64,000 nucleotides of DNA from Marinifilum sp965230805 (GCF_965230805.1 NZ_OZ246019.1:3534001-3598000), one strand, 5' to 3'; shown: positions 9,127 to 18,061, numbered from the stretch's first letter. Notes: a model not told the origin generated them from the sequence alone. Numbers and translations: made by a program.

Positions 9127-10119
9127 ATGGAATTTAAATCAATGAACCTAAACGAAAAAACACCTGCTAATCAAGAAGGTGATGTTGAGAAAGTTAAATG
9201 TTTAATCGTTGGTTCGGGACCAGCGGGTTATACTGCAGCAATTTATGCCGCCAGAGCAAATTTAAATCCTGTAGTGATAGAGGGACTTCAGCCTGGAGGT
9301 CAGTTAACAACCACTACCGAGGTTGATAATTTTCCGGGATATCCTGATGGCATTACAGGACCTGATATGATGGCAGATTTAAAGAAACAGGCGGAACGAT
9401 TTGGAACAGATTGTCGTTGGGGGCTTGTTACAGCCGTTGATTTTTCGGTGTATCCTCATAAAGTTGTTGTCGACGAGAAGAAGCTGATTGAAGCAGAAAC
9501 TGTAATTTTAGCTACAGGTGCAACGGCTAAGTATCTTGGATTTCCAACGGAATCTAAATACATGGGATCCGGAGTTTCGGCCTGTGCAACCTGCGACGGA
9601 TTTTTCTATCGAGGAAAGGATGTTGCAGTTGTTGGAGGAGGAGATACAGCAGCCGAAGAAGCTACTTACCTTGCCGGACTTTGCAATAAGGTGTATTTGA
9701 TTGTACGTAAGCCATTCATGCGTGCATCAAAGGCAATGCAAGACCGCGTTTTTAAAACAAAAAACATTGAACTCTTATTCGAACACAATACAAAGGAATT
9801 GTATGGCGATGGTGTTGTTGAAGGAGCAAAGTTGATTAAAAGAATGGGTGAAGCTGAAGAACAAGAAGTGGATATCAAAATTGATGGATTTTTTGTAGCC
9901 ATTGGTCACACGCCCAACTCAAAAGTGTTTTCTGATTATTTAAAAACAGATGATCAAGGATATGTGATTACGGAACCTGATTCAACCAAAACAAATGTTC
10001 CTGGTGTATTTGCTTCTGGCGATTTAAAAGATCCGCATTACCGTCAGGCGATTACCTCAGCAGGTTCAGGCTGTATGGCAGCCATGGATGCAGAAAGATT
10101 TTTAGCAGAGAGAGAATAG
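9127..10119 (+). CDS. trxB: Thioredoxin-disulfide reductase
   Basis: NADPH- and FAD-dependent enzyme that reduces thioredoxin in the cytoplasm; 330 residues. The FAD-binding motif is near residue 28 (IVGSGPAGYTAA). The redox-active CATC (ACATCDG) is at about 153-156, and the NADPH motif near 170 (VVGGGDTAAEEA). The C-terminal FAD motif reads GVFASGDL. It is about 10-15 residues longer than usual at the N-terminus; an ATG at residue 6 is an alternative start. A TAAATTTG box lies upstream and a terminator downstream, so it is probably monocistronic. Confidence 0.95.
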   Translation: MEFKSMNLNEKTPANQEGDVEKVKCLIVGSGPAGYTAAIYAARANLNPVVIEGLQPGGQLTTTTEVDNFPGYPDGITGPDMMADLKKQAERFGTDCRWGLVTAVDFSVYPHKVVVDEKKLIEAETVILATGATAKYLGFPTESKYMGSGVSACATCDGFFYRGKDVAVVGGGDTAAEEATYLAGLCNKVYLIVRKPFMRASKAMQDRVFKTKNIELLFEHNTKELYGDGVVEGAKLIKRMGEAEEQEVDIKIDGFFVAIGHTPNSKVFSDYLKTDDQGYVITEPDSTKTNVPGVFASGDLKDPHYRQAITSAGSGCMAAMDAERFLAERE

Positions 10120-10154
10120 CAATTCTTGGCAAATAACATTTTAATATCGGTATT

Positions 10155-10187
10155 ACCCGACTATCATTGATGGGGTTGGGTTTTTTT
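10155..10187 (+). terminator. Terminator after trxB
   Basis: ACCCGAC pairs with GTTGGGT (one G-T pair) across a 13-nt loop and is followed by TTTTTT, 36 bp past the trxB stop. Confidence 0.65.
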
Positions 10188-10193
10188 ATACTT

Positions 10194-10223
10194 AAAAAAA
10201 GAGGCATCCTTTCGAATGCCTCT
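10194..10223 (-). terminator. Terminator of the minus-strand PLP enzyme gene
   Basis: On the minus strand, AGAGGCAT/ATGCCTCT with an 8-nt loop is followed by seven T, 26 bp past the stop of the gene at 10249. Confidence 0.85.
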
Positions 10224-10248
10224 AAATATATCTTGAATAATAGTAGGA

Positions 10249-11499
10249 TTACTGATTGAATACATCAGCAAATTTATCCTTACTATACTTTCCTTCTTTA
10301 AGTTTCTTAGCAACTTCTTTAAATGCATTCACAGTGTACTCTACATCTTCAAGTGAGTGCATAGCAGTTGGAATCAAACGAAGTAATAGTTGTCCTTTAG
10401 GAATTACCGGATACACTACGATAGAACAGAAAATGTTGTAATTTTCTCTCAAATCCATAGTAACCTGAGTTCCTTCGGCAACACTACCCGAAAGGTAAAC
10501 AGGAGTAACAGGAGACTCAGTAACACCAATATCTAAACCAGCATCTTTTAATCCGGTTTGAAGAGTATTGGCAACGGTCCATAGTTTTTCGCGAAGTTCT
10601 GGCATTGTTTTTAACATTTCCAAACGTTTCAGTGAACCTTCAACAATTGGCATTGGAAGAGATTTAGCGAAAATCTGAGATCTCATTGTATATCTTAGGT
10701 AAGTACCAACTTCTTCGCTACAAGCAATAAATGCACCAATCCCTGCCATGGCTTTTGCGAAAGTACTAAAGTGAAGATCAACCTTGTCTTCAACACCAAA
10801 GTGTTCGATTGCACCAGCACCACTTTTTCCCATCACACCAAAACCGTGAGCATCATCTACCAATAAACGGAAGTTGAAATCATCTTTTAAAGCACAGATT
10901 TCATCCAGTTTACCTAGATCACCTGCCATACCAAAAACACCTTCGGTAATTACTAGAATACCACCGCCTGTTTTCTCAGTCCATTTGGTAGCGCGATCCA
11001 ATTCTTTACGAAGGTTCTCCATGTCGTTGTGAGGATAAACGAAACGCTTACCTGGGTGAAGTCGAAGTCCATCCATAATACAAGCGTGTGATTCAGAATC
11101 GTAAACAATTACATCATGACGACCAACAAGAGCGTCAATGATAGAAACCATTCCTTGATAACCGAAGTTCAAAAGAAATGCATCTTGCTTCCCAACGAAT
11201 TCTGCAAGTTTTGATTCTAATTCTTCGTGGAGGCTTGTTTGTCCCGACATCATACGAGCGCCCATAGGATATGCCAATCCCCATTTTTCAGCCGCTTCAG
11301 CATCAGCTTTTCTAACTTCAGGGTGATTTGCTAAACCAATATAGTTGTTCAAACTCCATGTTAATACCTCTTTCCCACGAAACTTCATTCTAGAGTTGAT
11401 TTCGCCTTCCAATTTAGGGAAAGCAAAATATCCATGAGCTTGCTTTGCGTACTGTCCGATATTCCCTTTTTGGGTCTTAATTTTGTCAAAAATATCCAC
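10249..11499 (-). CDS. PLP-dependent alpha-oxoamine synthase family enzyme
   Basis: 416-residue enzyme of the family that joins an acyl-CoA (or acyl-ACP) to an amino acid with loss of CO2: glycine C-acetyltransferase, 8-amino-7-oxononanoate synthase, serine palmitoyltransferase and cysteate acyltransferase. Visible motifs are SLNNYIGLANHPEV near residue 50, SHACIMDGLRLHPG (PLP-stacking His region), LLVDDAHGFGVMG (Asp-Ala-His) and STFAKAMAGIG with the Schiff-base lysine near 250. The start codon is GTG. A minus-strand CAAAAGTA (TACTTTTG) box at 11539-11546 is a likely promoter, divergent from bamD. Substrate is not decidable from sequence; a sphingolipid or sulfonolipid role is possible in Bacteroidota. 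Confidence 0.85.
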   Translation of the reverse strand: MDIFDKIKTQKGNIGQYAKQAHGYFAFPKLEGEINSRMKFRGKEVLTWSLNNYIGLANHPEVRKADAEAAEKWGLAYPMGARMMSGQTSLHEELESKLAEFVGKQDAFLLNFGYQGMVSIIDALVGRHDVIVYDSESHACIMDGLRLHPGKRFVYPHNDMENLRKELDRATKWTEKTGGGILVITEGVFGMAGDLGKLDEICALKDDFNFRLLVDDAHGFGVMGKSGAGAIEHFGVEDKVDLHFSTFAKAMAGIGAFIACSEEVGTYLRYTMRSQIFAKSLPMPIVEGSLKRLEMLKTMPELREKLWTVANTLQTGLKDAGLDIGVTESPVTPVYLSGSVAEGTQVTMDLRENYNIFCSIVVYPVIPKGQLLLRLIPTAMHSLEDVEYTVNAFKEVAKKLKEGKYSKDKFADVFNQ

Positions 11500-11538
11500 G
11501 ATTTATGCTTTTTTGAGTTATTTTCCTTTGTAATTGTG

Positions 11539-11546
11539 CAAAAGTA
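11539..11546 (-). promoter_or_regulatory. Putative promoter of the PLP enzyme gene
   Basis: On the minus strand TACTTTTG matches TAnnTTTG, 40 bp before the GTG start. It sits back to back with the bamD promoter. Confidence 0.5.
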
Positions 11547-11629
11547 ATCTTTTTTGGATTTAAAGCAATAAATTATAAAGAATTGTATAATATGCGCAAG
11601 AATGTGTGCCATATTTCGTACGAAAACTT

Positions 11630-11637
11630 TATCTTTG
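11630..11637 (+). promoter_or_regulatory. Putative bamD promoter (-7 box TATCTTTG)
   Basis: TATCTTTG matches TAnnTTTG. Transcription would start near 11642-11645, at or inside the upstream in-frame ATG (11642). This favours the ATG at 11669 as the bamD start. Confidence 0.55.
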
Positions 11638-11668
11638 CGAAATGCAAAAAAATATAGTAGCAAGATTT

Positions 11669-12472
11669 ATGAGAAAAATTGTCTTATTGTTCGTGCTTTT
11701 CGCTTTCATTTTAGGAGGATGTAGCGAGTATCAAAAACTACTGAAAAGTACCGATAACTCTCTGAAATACAAGAAAGCTGTAGAGTATTATAATTCCGAG
11801 GATTATGCAAAGTCTGCAACTTTATTTGAAGAATTACTTCCTATTTTTAGAGGAACAAGTAAAGCAGAAACAATTAGTTATTATATTTCTTATTGCTCCT
11901 ACGGCCAAGGTGATTACATCTCAGCCGGTTATTTTTTTAGAAACTTTATAAAAACATTTCCGGATAGCCCATATTCTGAGGAATGCTTTTATATGAGTGC
12001 ATATTGTTACTATTTGGAATCGCCAAAACCAAGATTGGATCAAACGCCAACTCAAAATGCAATTGATGCATTTCAGTTATATATTAATAGGTATCCAAAT
12101 TCGACACGAATTTCAAAGTGTAACAAATACATTGATGAGTTGCAGGATAAATTAGTTTATAAGTCTTATTTGAGTGCAAAGAATTATTACGACAGAGAGA
12201 AATATCCTTCTGCAATTATTGCACTTCAGAATAGTCTAAAAGATTATCCTGTATCATCGCATCGAGAAGATTTAATGTTTATGCTTTTGGAATCTAAGCA
12301 TCAATTAGCTTTCAAAAGTATACCATCGAAACAACGTGAAAGATACAATAATGCAAAAGAAGAATACTACTCTTTTGTTGATGAGTACCCTGAAAGTAAG
12401 CACATAAAGCGTGCTGAAAAAATGCTTGAAGATATTGAAGCATATTTAAGTAAGTTTGATATAAATAATTAA
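11669..12472 (+). CDS. bamD: BamD, outer-membrane protein assembly lipoprotein
   Basis: Lipoprotein of the BAM complex that helps fold outer-membrane proteins; 267 residues from the ATG at 11669. Signal peptide MRKIVLLFVLFAFILGGCSE has lipobox LGGC. Longer in-frame starts (11606, 11642) are rejected because they would precede the lipoprotein signal and lie at or upstream of the predicted transcription start. TPR-like repeats are visible: KKAVEYYNSEDYAKSATLFE, YISAGYFFRNFIKTFPDSPY, AIDAFQLYINRYPNS, SAIIALQNSLKDYPVSSH. The neighbour downstream is rpoZ, the usual Bacteroidota order. Confidence 0.93.
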   Translation: MRKIVLLFVLFAFILGGCSEYQKLLKSTDNSLKYKKAVEYYNSEDYAKSATLFEELLPIFRGTSKAETISYYISYCSYGQGDYISAGYFFRNFIKTFPDSPYSEECFYMSAYCYYLESPKPRLDQTPTQNAIDAFQLYINRYPNSTRISKCNKYIDELQDKLVYKSYLSAKNYYDREKYPSAIIALQNSLKDYPVSSHREDLMFMLLESKHQLAFKSIPSKQRERYNNAKEEYYSFVDEYPESKHIKRAEKMLEDIEAYLSKFDINN

Positions 12473-12495
12473 AATAGATTTAATTCACGCACAGT

Positions 12496-12831
12496 ATGGA
12501 TTACAAAAAAACAAATGCAGCAAGTTCTACCGTTACTCGCAATATGAATGAAATGAGCAAAGAAGTGGGTAATGTTTATGAATCTGTTATGATTATGGCA
12601 AAAAGATCAAATCAGATTGCTGTTGAACTGAAAAGTGAGCTGAATAAGAAATTGCAAGAATTTGCTTCTTATACAGATAACTTGGAAGAAGTATTTGAAA
12701 ACCGTGAGCAGATTGAAATCTCTAAATACTATGAGAGATTGCCAAAACCAACCTTAATTGCGGTTGAAGAATTCATTAATGGAGAAATCTATTATAGAAA
12801 TCCTTCGAAAGAACAAAAATCACAAGACTAA
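12496..12831 (+). CDS. rpoZ: RNA polymerase omega subunit (Rpb6 type)
   Basis: 111-residue protein of the Bacteroidota omega family, which helps assemble RNA polymerase. Recognised by TNAASSTVTRNMNEMSKEVG and the central helix YESVMIMAKRSNQIAVELK, corresponding to the Rpb6 core (A.RARQI). It starts 23 bp after bamD, is followed by a strong terminator, and lies just before coaBC. This order (bamD, rpoZ, coaBC, DUF4835, recN) is well conserved in the phylum and supports the call. Confidence 0.9.
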   Translation: MDYKKTNAASSTVTRNMNEMSKEVGNVYESVMIMAKRSNQIAVELKSELNKKLQEFASYTDNLEEVFENREQIEISKYYERLPKPTLIAVEEFINGEIYYRNPSKEQKSQD

Positions 12832-12849
12832 CAAGTAAATAATAGTTTG

Positions 12850-12880
12850 GTTCCCTTTTTTAAGAAGAGGGAACTTTTTT
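12850..12880 (+). terminator. Terminator after rpoZ
   Basis: GTTCCCT/AGGGAAC stem with an 11-nt loop followed by six T, only 19 bp past the rpoZ stop and 18 bp before the coaBC start. Confidence 0.85.
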
Positions 12881-12897
12881 ATTTATAGACCGAGCTT

Positions 12898-13455
12898 ATG
12901 TTAATAGATAAAAATATAATTTTAGGTGTTACTGCCAGTATAGCTGCATATAAAGCAGCATCATTGGTTCGCCTTTTGATAAAAGAAGGTGCTAATGTTA
13001 AAGTAATCATGACTCCTTATGCCAAAGAGTTCATATCACCGGTAACTATGGCAACTTTATCTAAAAATACAGTGTTGTCTGATTTTTTTAAGCATGATGA
13101 TGGTTCCTGGAACAGTCATGTTGATCTTGGAATTTGGGCAGATGTATTGCTTATTGCACCAACTACAGCAAATACGATGGCTAAAATGGCTCATGGTATT
13201 TGTGATAACTTGCTTCTTACTACTTATTTATCGGCAAAATGCCCGGTGATTCATGCACCGGCAATGGATTTGGATATGTTTAAACATCCTGCCACATTGC
13301 GTAATATGGATATTTTAAGGTCTTATGGCGACAACTTTATCGAACCTTCAAGTGGAGAGCTGGCAAGTGGTTTGTATGGTAAAGGAAGAATGGAAGAACC
13401 TGAAATTATTGCACAGAAACTAAGTGAGTTTTTTCAGGATAAAAAAAAAAGTTAA
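12898..13455 (+). CDS. coaBC: CoaBC N-terminal part (PPC decarboxylase domain), frame broken
   Basis: 185 residues forming the flavoprotein domain of bifunctional CoaBC, which decarboxylates phosphopantothenoylcysteine in coenzyme A synthesis. Motifs: NIILGVTASIAAYKAASLVR (FMN loop), NSHVDLGIWADVLLIAPTTA (active-site His), APAMDLDMFKHPATLRN (family PxMN/D region) and SGELASGLYGKGRM (substrate clamp). The frame ends at 13455 right after an A10 run. One extra A would read on as KKKKLSNKKILITAGPTYEK straight into the CoaB domain, giving the normal protein of about 400 residues. The fused gene is the rule in bacteria, so this is a split CoaBC rather than a stand-alone enzyme. Confidence 0.9.
   Translation: MLIDKNIILGVTASIAAYKAASLVRLLIKEGANVKVIMTPYAKEFISPVTMATLSKNTVLSDFFKHDDGSWNSHVDLGIWADVLLIAPTTANTMAKMAHGICDNLLLTTYLSAKCPVIHAPAMDLDMFKHPATLRNMDILRSYGDNFIEPSSGELASGLYGKGRMEEPEIIAQKLSEFFQDKKKS
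13441..13450 (+). other. A10 homopolymer at the coaBC frame break
   Basis: Ten A residues after GGAT. With ten A the frame stops five bases later (AGT TAA); with eleven A (or nucleotide slippage adding one) the two coaBC domains join in one frame. With nine A the frame would also stop. Runs of this length are known sites of transcriptional slippage and also of sequencing indels. Confidence 0.9.
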
Positions 13456-13541
13456 GTAACAAAAAGATATTAATTACAGCTGGTCCTACTTACGAGAAAA
13501 TTGATCCAGTAAGATTTATTGGTAACTTTTCGTCTGGTAAA

Positions 13542-14102
13542 ATGGGCTATGCCATTGCTGAAGAATTAGCTGATCATGGAGCAAGTGTTGTATTAGTGAG
13601 TGGGGTAACTGCTCTGAAAACAAAGCATCCAAATATTAGAAGAGTTGATGTTGTTACAGCACAAGAGATGTATGAAGCATGTATAGATAACTATGCGAAT
13701 TGCGATGGTGGAATTATGACTGCAGCTGTTGCAGATTTCACTCCTTTAACTCCTGAAGACAAGAAAGTGAAGCGGGGAAAGGAAAATTATTCGATTGAAC
13801 TAACACCTACAAAAGATATTGCAGCTTCATTGGGAAGAGCAAAGACAAACTCTCAATTTTTGGTAGGCTTTGCACTCGAAACAAATGATGAGGAATTCAA
13901 TGCAAAATCGAAGCTCGAAAAAAAGAATTTAGATTTTATTGTTTTAAATTCCTTGAATGATACAGGAGCTGGATTTCAGTATGATACCAATAAAATAAGC
14001 ATAATTGATCGTGAGGGCTCAGTCAAAAAGTTTGATTTAAAGCCGAAAAGAGAAGTGGCTAAAGATATTGTTACCGAAATTATCAATCTATACAAGAAAT
14101 AA
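13542..14102 (+). CDS. coaBC: CoaBC C-terminal part (PPC synthetase domain), frame broken
   Basis: Second half of CoaBC, joining phosphopantothenate to cysteine with CTP. In this frame the conserved sequence begins before the first ATG: KILITAGPTYEKIDPVRFIG followed by NFSSG is encoded at about 13464-13540. An independent start at 13542 would therefore lose the first strand and the nucleotide loop. Later motifs are GGIMTAAVADFTPLTPEDKK (CTP and phosphopantothenate binding) and FLVGFALET. No ATG, GTG or TTG with a plausible leader precedes KILITAG in this frame. A functional protein thus seems to need the frame restored at the A10 tract. Confidence 0.88.
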   Translation: MGYAIAEELADHGASVVLVSGVTALKTKHPNIRRVDVVTAQEMYEACIDNYANCDGGIMTAAVADFTPLTPEDKKVKRGKENYSIELTPTKDIAASLGRAKTNSQFLVGFALETNDEEFNAKSKLEKKNLDFIVLNSLNDTGAGFQYDTNKISIIDREGSVKKFDLKPKREVAKDIVTEIINLYKK

Positions 14103-14160
14103 GTTGGAGTCTGTTTCGTTATAATTTTTAACTTTAGCTGAACTTTATTGAGATTAAATT

Positions 14161-15060
14161 ATGCGTAGTTTTTTTCTGGTATTATTTATTGCATTGCTTT
14201 CGACTCCTCTTTTTGCCCAAGAGTTCAAATGTAATATTCAAGTAGTAAGTCAAAAAATACAAGGAACAAATAAGCAGGTTTTTAGAACCATGCAAACGGC
14301 AATTAATGAGTTTATGAATGCCCGACGATGGACTGAGCATGTTTATAGTTACGATGAAAGAATTGAATGTACATTTTTATTCAATCTGACGGAGCAAATA
14401 TCAGCAGATGAATTTCGGGGAAGCTTGCAAGTGCAGGCAAGTCGTCCGGTGTACAATTCTTCATATAACACGGTAATGCTTAATTTTAAAGACGACGATA
14501 TACAGTTTAAATATGTCGAATATCAAACTCTTGATTTTAACGAAACAGTTACGCCAAGTGAATTGACAGGATTATTGGCTTATTATGCATATTTAATTTT
14601 GGGATTAGATTACGATAGTTTTGCCATAGATGGAGGTGCTGCTTATTACGCAAAGGCAGAATCTATTGTGAATAAAATGCAGAATTCAAATACTTTAGGC
14701 TGGAAAGCTTATGAGAGTAAAGATAATAGGTATTGGTTAATCGAAAATATTTTAAATAATTCTTACAGTCCTGTTAGGGAATGTTTGTATCGCTATCACC
14801 GTTTAGGATTGGATAGGATGGCTGATCATCTTACCGAATCAAGATCAGAAATTGCCGAAAGTTTAAGCTTGCTCCAAAAGGCGTATCGAGCTCGACCTGG
14901 AGCCTTTATCCTAAAGATATTTTTTGATGCCAAGTCGGATGAGTTGGTAAATATTTTTAGAGAGTCTTTTTCAGATGAGAAAAAGAGGGTGTTTAATATA
15001 TTGCGAGAGATAGATCCTGCTAACATCAAAAAGTACAACAAAATTATTGGACAAAAATAG
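14161..15060 (+). CDS. DUF4835 family exported protein
   Basis: 299 residues with a signal peptide (MRSFFLVLFIALLSTPLFAQ). The body matches the pattern of the DUF4835 family: FKCNIQVVSQKIQGTNKQVF, FRTMQTAINEFMNARRW, LLAYYAYLILGLDYDSFA and the C-terminal REIDPANIKKYNKI. The family is conserved in Bacteroidota between coaBC and recN and its function is unknown. Its genomic company and secretion suggest an envelope role, but that is inference. Confidence 0.85.
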   Translation: MRSFFLVLFIALLSTPLFAQEFKCNIQVVSQKIQGTNKQVFRTMQTAINEFMNARRWTEHVYSYDERIECTFLFNLTEQISADEFRGSLQVQASRPVYNSSYNTVMLNFKDDDIQFKYVEYQTLDFNETVTPSELTGLLAYYAYLILGLDYDSFAIDGGAAYYAKAESIVNKMQNSNTLGWKAYESKDNRYWLIENILNNSYSPVRECLYRYHRLGLDRMADHLTESRSEIAESLSLLQKAYRARPGAFILKIFFDAKSDELVNIFRESFSDEKKRVFNILREIDPANIKKYNKIIGQK

Positions 15061-15129
15061 CACAGGTTTCCAATAAGAAATTTCCTAATCCTTATTTTTA
15101 CCAAAGTAAATAACTTATAGCTTGAAAAG

Positions 15130-16785
15130 ATGATTCAATCAATATCCATACAAAACTATGCTTTGATAAATCAGCTTGAAATTGATTTTTCTGATGGATT
15201 TTCGGTTATAACCGGGGAAACAGGTTCTGGTAAATCAATTTTATTAGGAGCTTTATCCTTGGTTCTTGGTCAAAGATCAGAAGGAAATGTTCTGAAGGAT
15301 AAAGAAAAGAAGTGTGTTATTGAGTGCACCTTTTTGGTTGAGAAGTATAAGCTACAGAGATTTTTTGAGAAACACGAACTGGATTACGAAAAGGAAACAT
15401 TGGTTCGTCGAGAGATCCTTCCAAGTGGGAAGACAAGAGCTTTTGTGAATGATACCCCGGTAAATTTAAAAGTCTTAAAAGAATTGGGAGTTCGTTTGGT
15501 TGACATTCACAGTCAGAATCAAAATTTGGTACTGGGAAGTTTTGAATATCAGGTGGGTATTGTTGATACTTATGCAAAAAACGCAGCAATGTTGGCTAAA
15601 TATCAGTCGAGCTTTAAGAAATATCAGCATCTAAAGAAAGAATTGAAATTACAAATGGAGCTGGCTGCCAAAGAGAAGGCAGACTTAGATTACTTTCAGT
15701 TTCAATTGGAGCAGTTGGTGGAAGCCAATTTAATTGAAGGCGAACAAAAGGAGATGGAAGAGGAGTTGGAAACCCTCAATCATGCCGAAGAGATTAAATC
15801 AGGTTTATATCAATCTTATGGACTTCTATCGGAGGGAGAGTCTTCTGTAATTGCGAAGTTAAAAGAGGCTCGGAGTTCGATTTCAAAAATTCAGGGAGTA
15901 TACGGGGAGGCTGATGCTTATTTTGATAGGTTGGATAGTGTCTTAATTGAACTGCATGATTTATCGCAAGAAATGGATCGAAGCAATGAATCTATAGAAT
16001 TTGATAATGCCAGAATCGATTTTTTAAATCAACGCTTGGATACAATCTACTCGCTTCAGCAGAAACATCGAGTGGATTCGGTAGAGCACTTAATTCAAAT
16101 CAGAGAGGATCTTAAAGGAAAAGTAGGTAAAATTGAATCGAGCGATGAGCGGATTGAAGATTTGAAGCGTCAATTGTCTGAACAGCAATCAAAACTTCGA
16201 AAGTCAGCAGAAAGTCTAACAAATAGTAGGAGTAAATCGATACCTAAAATCGAAAAAACAATCATCAACCAACTTGTTTTGTTGGGTATTTCAAATGCAA
16301 ATTTTAAAATTCAGATTTCAAATAGCGAAGAATTTCAGCTATTAGGAACCGATAAAATTTGTTTTTTATTTAGTGCTAACAAAAATGGGAATCCTGAGGA
16401 AGTGCAAAAAGTTGCTTCTGGCGGGGAGTTGTCTCGATTGATGCTGAGTATTAAATATTTGATATCTTCTTCAACAGCTTTGCCTACTATTGTATTTGAT
16501 GAAATTGATACTGGAGTTTCTGGTGAAATTGCCGATAAAATGGGTGCAATGATGAATCAAATGGCTGAAAATATTCAGGTAATAAGCATTACCCACCTTC
16601 CACAAATTGCAGGAAAGGGAAAATATCATTATAAGGTTTATAAGGCCGATGATGAGCACGAAACCTTTTCAAACATTGTGCTTCTTGACAAGCAGAGTCG
16701 CATAGAAGAGCTAGCCAAGATGCTTAGTGGATCTGATCTTACCAAAGCAGCGCTTGAAAATGCTAAGGTGTTGCTAGATAGTTAA
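15130..16785 (+). CDS. recN: DNA repair protein RecN
   Basis: SMC-like ATPase acting in double-strand break repair; 551 residues, normal length. Walker A is at residues 29-36 (GETGSGKS). A coiled coil fills about 150-370 (KKELKLQMELAAKEKADLDY and similar). The ABC signature is near 427 (ASGGELSRLML) and Walker B near 452 (TIVFDEIDTGVSG). The conserved H-loop follows in ISITHLPQIAGKG. It follows the DUF4835 gene by 69 bp and is likely in the same transcript. Confidence 0.96.
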   Translation: MIQSISIQNYALINQLEIDFSDGFSVITGETGSGKSILLGALSLVLGQRSEGNVLKDKEKKCVIECTFLVEKYKLQRFFEKHELDYEKETLVRREILPSGKTRAFVNDTPVNLKVLKELGVRLVDIHSQNQNLVLGSFEYQVGIVDTYAKNAAMLAKYQSSFKKYQHLKKELKLQMELAAKEKADLDYFQFQLEQLVEANLIEGEQKEMEEELETLNHAEEIKSGLYQSYGLLSEGESSVIAKLKEARSSISKIQGVYGEADAYFDRLDSVLIELHDLSQEMDRSNESIEFDNARIDFLNQRLDTIYSLQQKHRVDSVEHLIQIREDLKGKVGKIESSDERIEDLKRQLSEQQSKLRKSAESLTNSRSKSIPKIEKTIINQLVLLGISNANFKIQISNSEEFQLLGTDKICFLFSANKNGNPEEVQKVASGGELSRLMLSIKYLISSSTALPTIVFDEIDTGVSGEIADKMGAMMNQMAENIQVISITHLPQIAGKGKYHYKVYKADDEHETFSNIVLLDKQSRIEELAKMLSGSDLTKAALENAKVLLDS

Positions 16786-16867
16786 ATATGCAGTTGATTT
16801 TTCAATTAAAGAATTTATTCAGTCTTAATTAATGAGCTTGTTTAGAATCATTATGCGAATTAATGGT

Positions 16868-16875
16868 TATCTTTA
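16868..16875 (+). promoter_or_regulatory. Putative fabI promoter (-7 box TATCTTTA)
   Basis: TATCTTTA is one base off TAnnTTTG and lies 28 bp before the fabI start. Confidence 0.45.
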
Positions 16876-16903
16876 CCCCCTGAAAAATTGAAAATTTCAA
16901 GTT

Positions 16904-17743
16904 ATGTCGTATAATTTATTAAAAGGGAAAAAAGGGATTATTTTCGGGGCATTGAACGAAATGTCTATTGCCTGGAAAGTTGCAGAATTGGCTGTAGAAG
17001 AAGGTGCGGAAATCGTTTTAACCAATACACCTGTATCCATTCGAATGGGAACGATCAATGAATTGGCTGAGAAATGCAACGCAGAGGTAATTCCTGCCGA
17101 TGCAACCAATCCAAAAGATTTGGATGAATTGTTTACCAAATCAATGGAAGTGTTGGGTGGAAAAGTGGATTTTGTTCTCCATTCAATCGGAATGTCTCCG
17201 AATGTTCGTAAGGGACACTCTTACGATGACTTAAATTATGAATATCTCAAGAAAACTCTGGATGTTTCAGCAACTTCCTTTCATAAAGTATTGCAGTCAG
17301 CAAAAAAATTAGATGCTATTAATGAGTGGGGATCGGTGCTTGCACTCTCTTATGCAGCTGCACAAAGAACGATGTATGAGTATAACGATATGGCTGATGC
17401 AAAAGCAATGTTAGAATCTATAGCGCGCAGTTTTGGTTATATTTATGGTCGCGAAAAACGTGTTCGTGTAAATACCATATCACAATCACCAACGCTTACA
17501 ACAGCAGGTAGTGGTGTAAAAGGTTTCGATTCATTGATCGATTTCTCAGAAAGAATGTCACCTTTAGGTAATGCCGATGCACAAGAGTGTGCAAACTTCT
17601 GTATTACTTTGTTTTCGGATTTAACCAAAAAAGTAACCATGCAAAATTTATTTCATGATGGAGGATTCTCAAGCATGGGTATGAGTTACAGAGCCATGAG
17701 TCAGTATAACAAGAGTTTTAAAACTTGTGAAGACTGTGAATAA
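16904..17743 (+). CDS. fabI: Enoyl-ACP reductase FabI
   Basis: NADH-dependent enzyme reducing enoyl-ACP in the last step of each fatty-acid elongation cycle; 279 residues. The FabI-type cofactor loop is GKKGIIFGALNEMSIAW (G-A/V-x5-S-I-A). The catalytic pair is in ALSYAAAQRTMYEYNDMADA followed by K (Tyr-x6-Lys). ISQSPTLTTAGSGVKGF contains the substrate-binding loop. The protein is about 15 residues longer at the C-terminus than E. coli FabI, ending in a Cys-containing tail (KTCEDCE). It has its own promoter and terminator. Confidence 0.95.
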   Translation: MSYNLLKGKKGIIFGALNEMSIAWKVAELAVEEGAEIVLTNTPVSIRMGTINELAEKCNAEVIPADATNPKDLDELFTKSMEVLGGKVDFVLHSIGMSPNVRKGHSYDDLNYEYLKKTLDVSATSFHKVLQSAKKLDAINEWGSVLALSYAAAQRTMYEYNDMADAKAMLESIARSFGYIYGREKRVRVNTISQSPTLTTAGSGVKGFDSLIDFSERMSPLGNADAQECANFCITLFSDLTKKVTMQNLFHDGGFSSMGMSYRAMSQYNKSFKTCEDCE

Positions 17744-17763
17744 CATATAAAAGTACCATTTAG

Positions 17764-17793
17764 AATCCGAGTTGAAAAGCTCGGATTTTTTTT
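17764..17793 (+). terminator. Terminator after fabI
   Basis: AATCCGAG/CTCGGATT stem, 8-nt loop, followed by a run of T, 21 bp past the fabI stop. Confidence 0.88.
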
Positions 17794-17849
17794 GCTAAAA
17801 ACGTGAATGATATAGACTGATTAGATTTTTTAAATCTAGTGATAATACT

Positions 17850-17857
17850 TACATTTG
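17850..17857 (+). promoter_or_regulatory. Putative cysDN promoter (-7 box TACATTTG) and long leader
   Basis: TACATTTG matches TAnnTTTG but lies 205 bp before the cysD start, so the transcript would carry a leader of about 195 nt (17865-18061). Near its end is a small hairpin (ATACCC tttc GGGGAT, about 18028-18043), followed by TTTTTTT close to the start codon. I recognise no known riboswitch. Confidence 0.45.
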
Positions 17858-18061
17858 CGCATAATTTTCTTAAACCAGATGTGTTTTAAGCTATTATAGA
17901 CTGTTACGTCGTACATTAGTTGGCATCATTGTGTAATGGCTTATTGCTACAGAATTATTTCGTTGTGTGTTTCAATGTACAGAAAGATGTATGTGTAAAA
18001 GGAAGCTTGAACGGACGATAAATACCCTTTCGGGGATGAGAAGTAAATAAATTTTTTTCGA

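Noticed and set aside
13542..14102. Independent stand-alone CoaB gene starting at 13542
   Set aside because: Such a start would remove the conserved first strand and loop encoded just upstream in the same frame.
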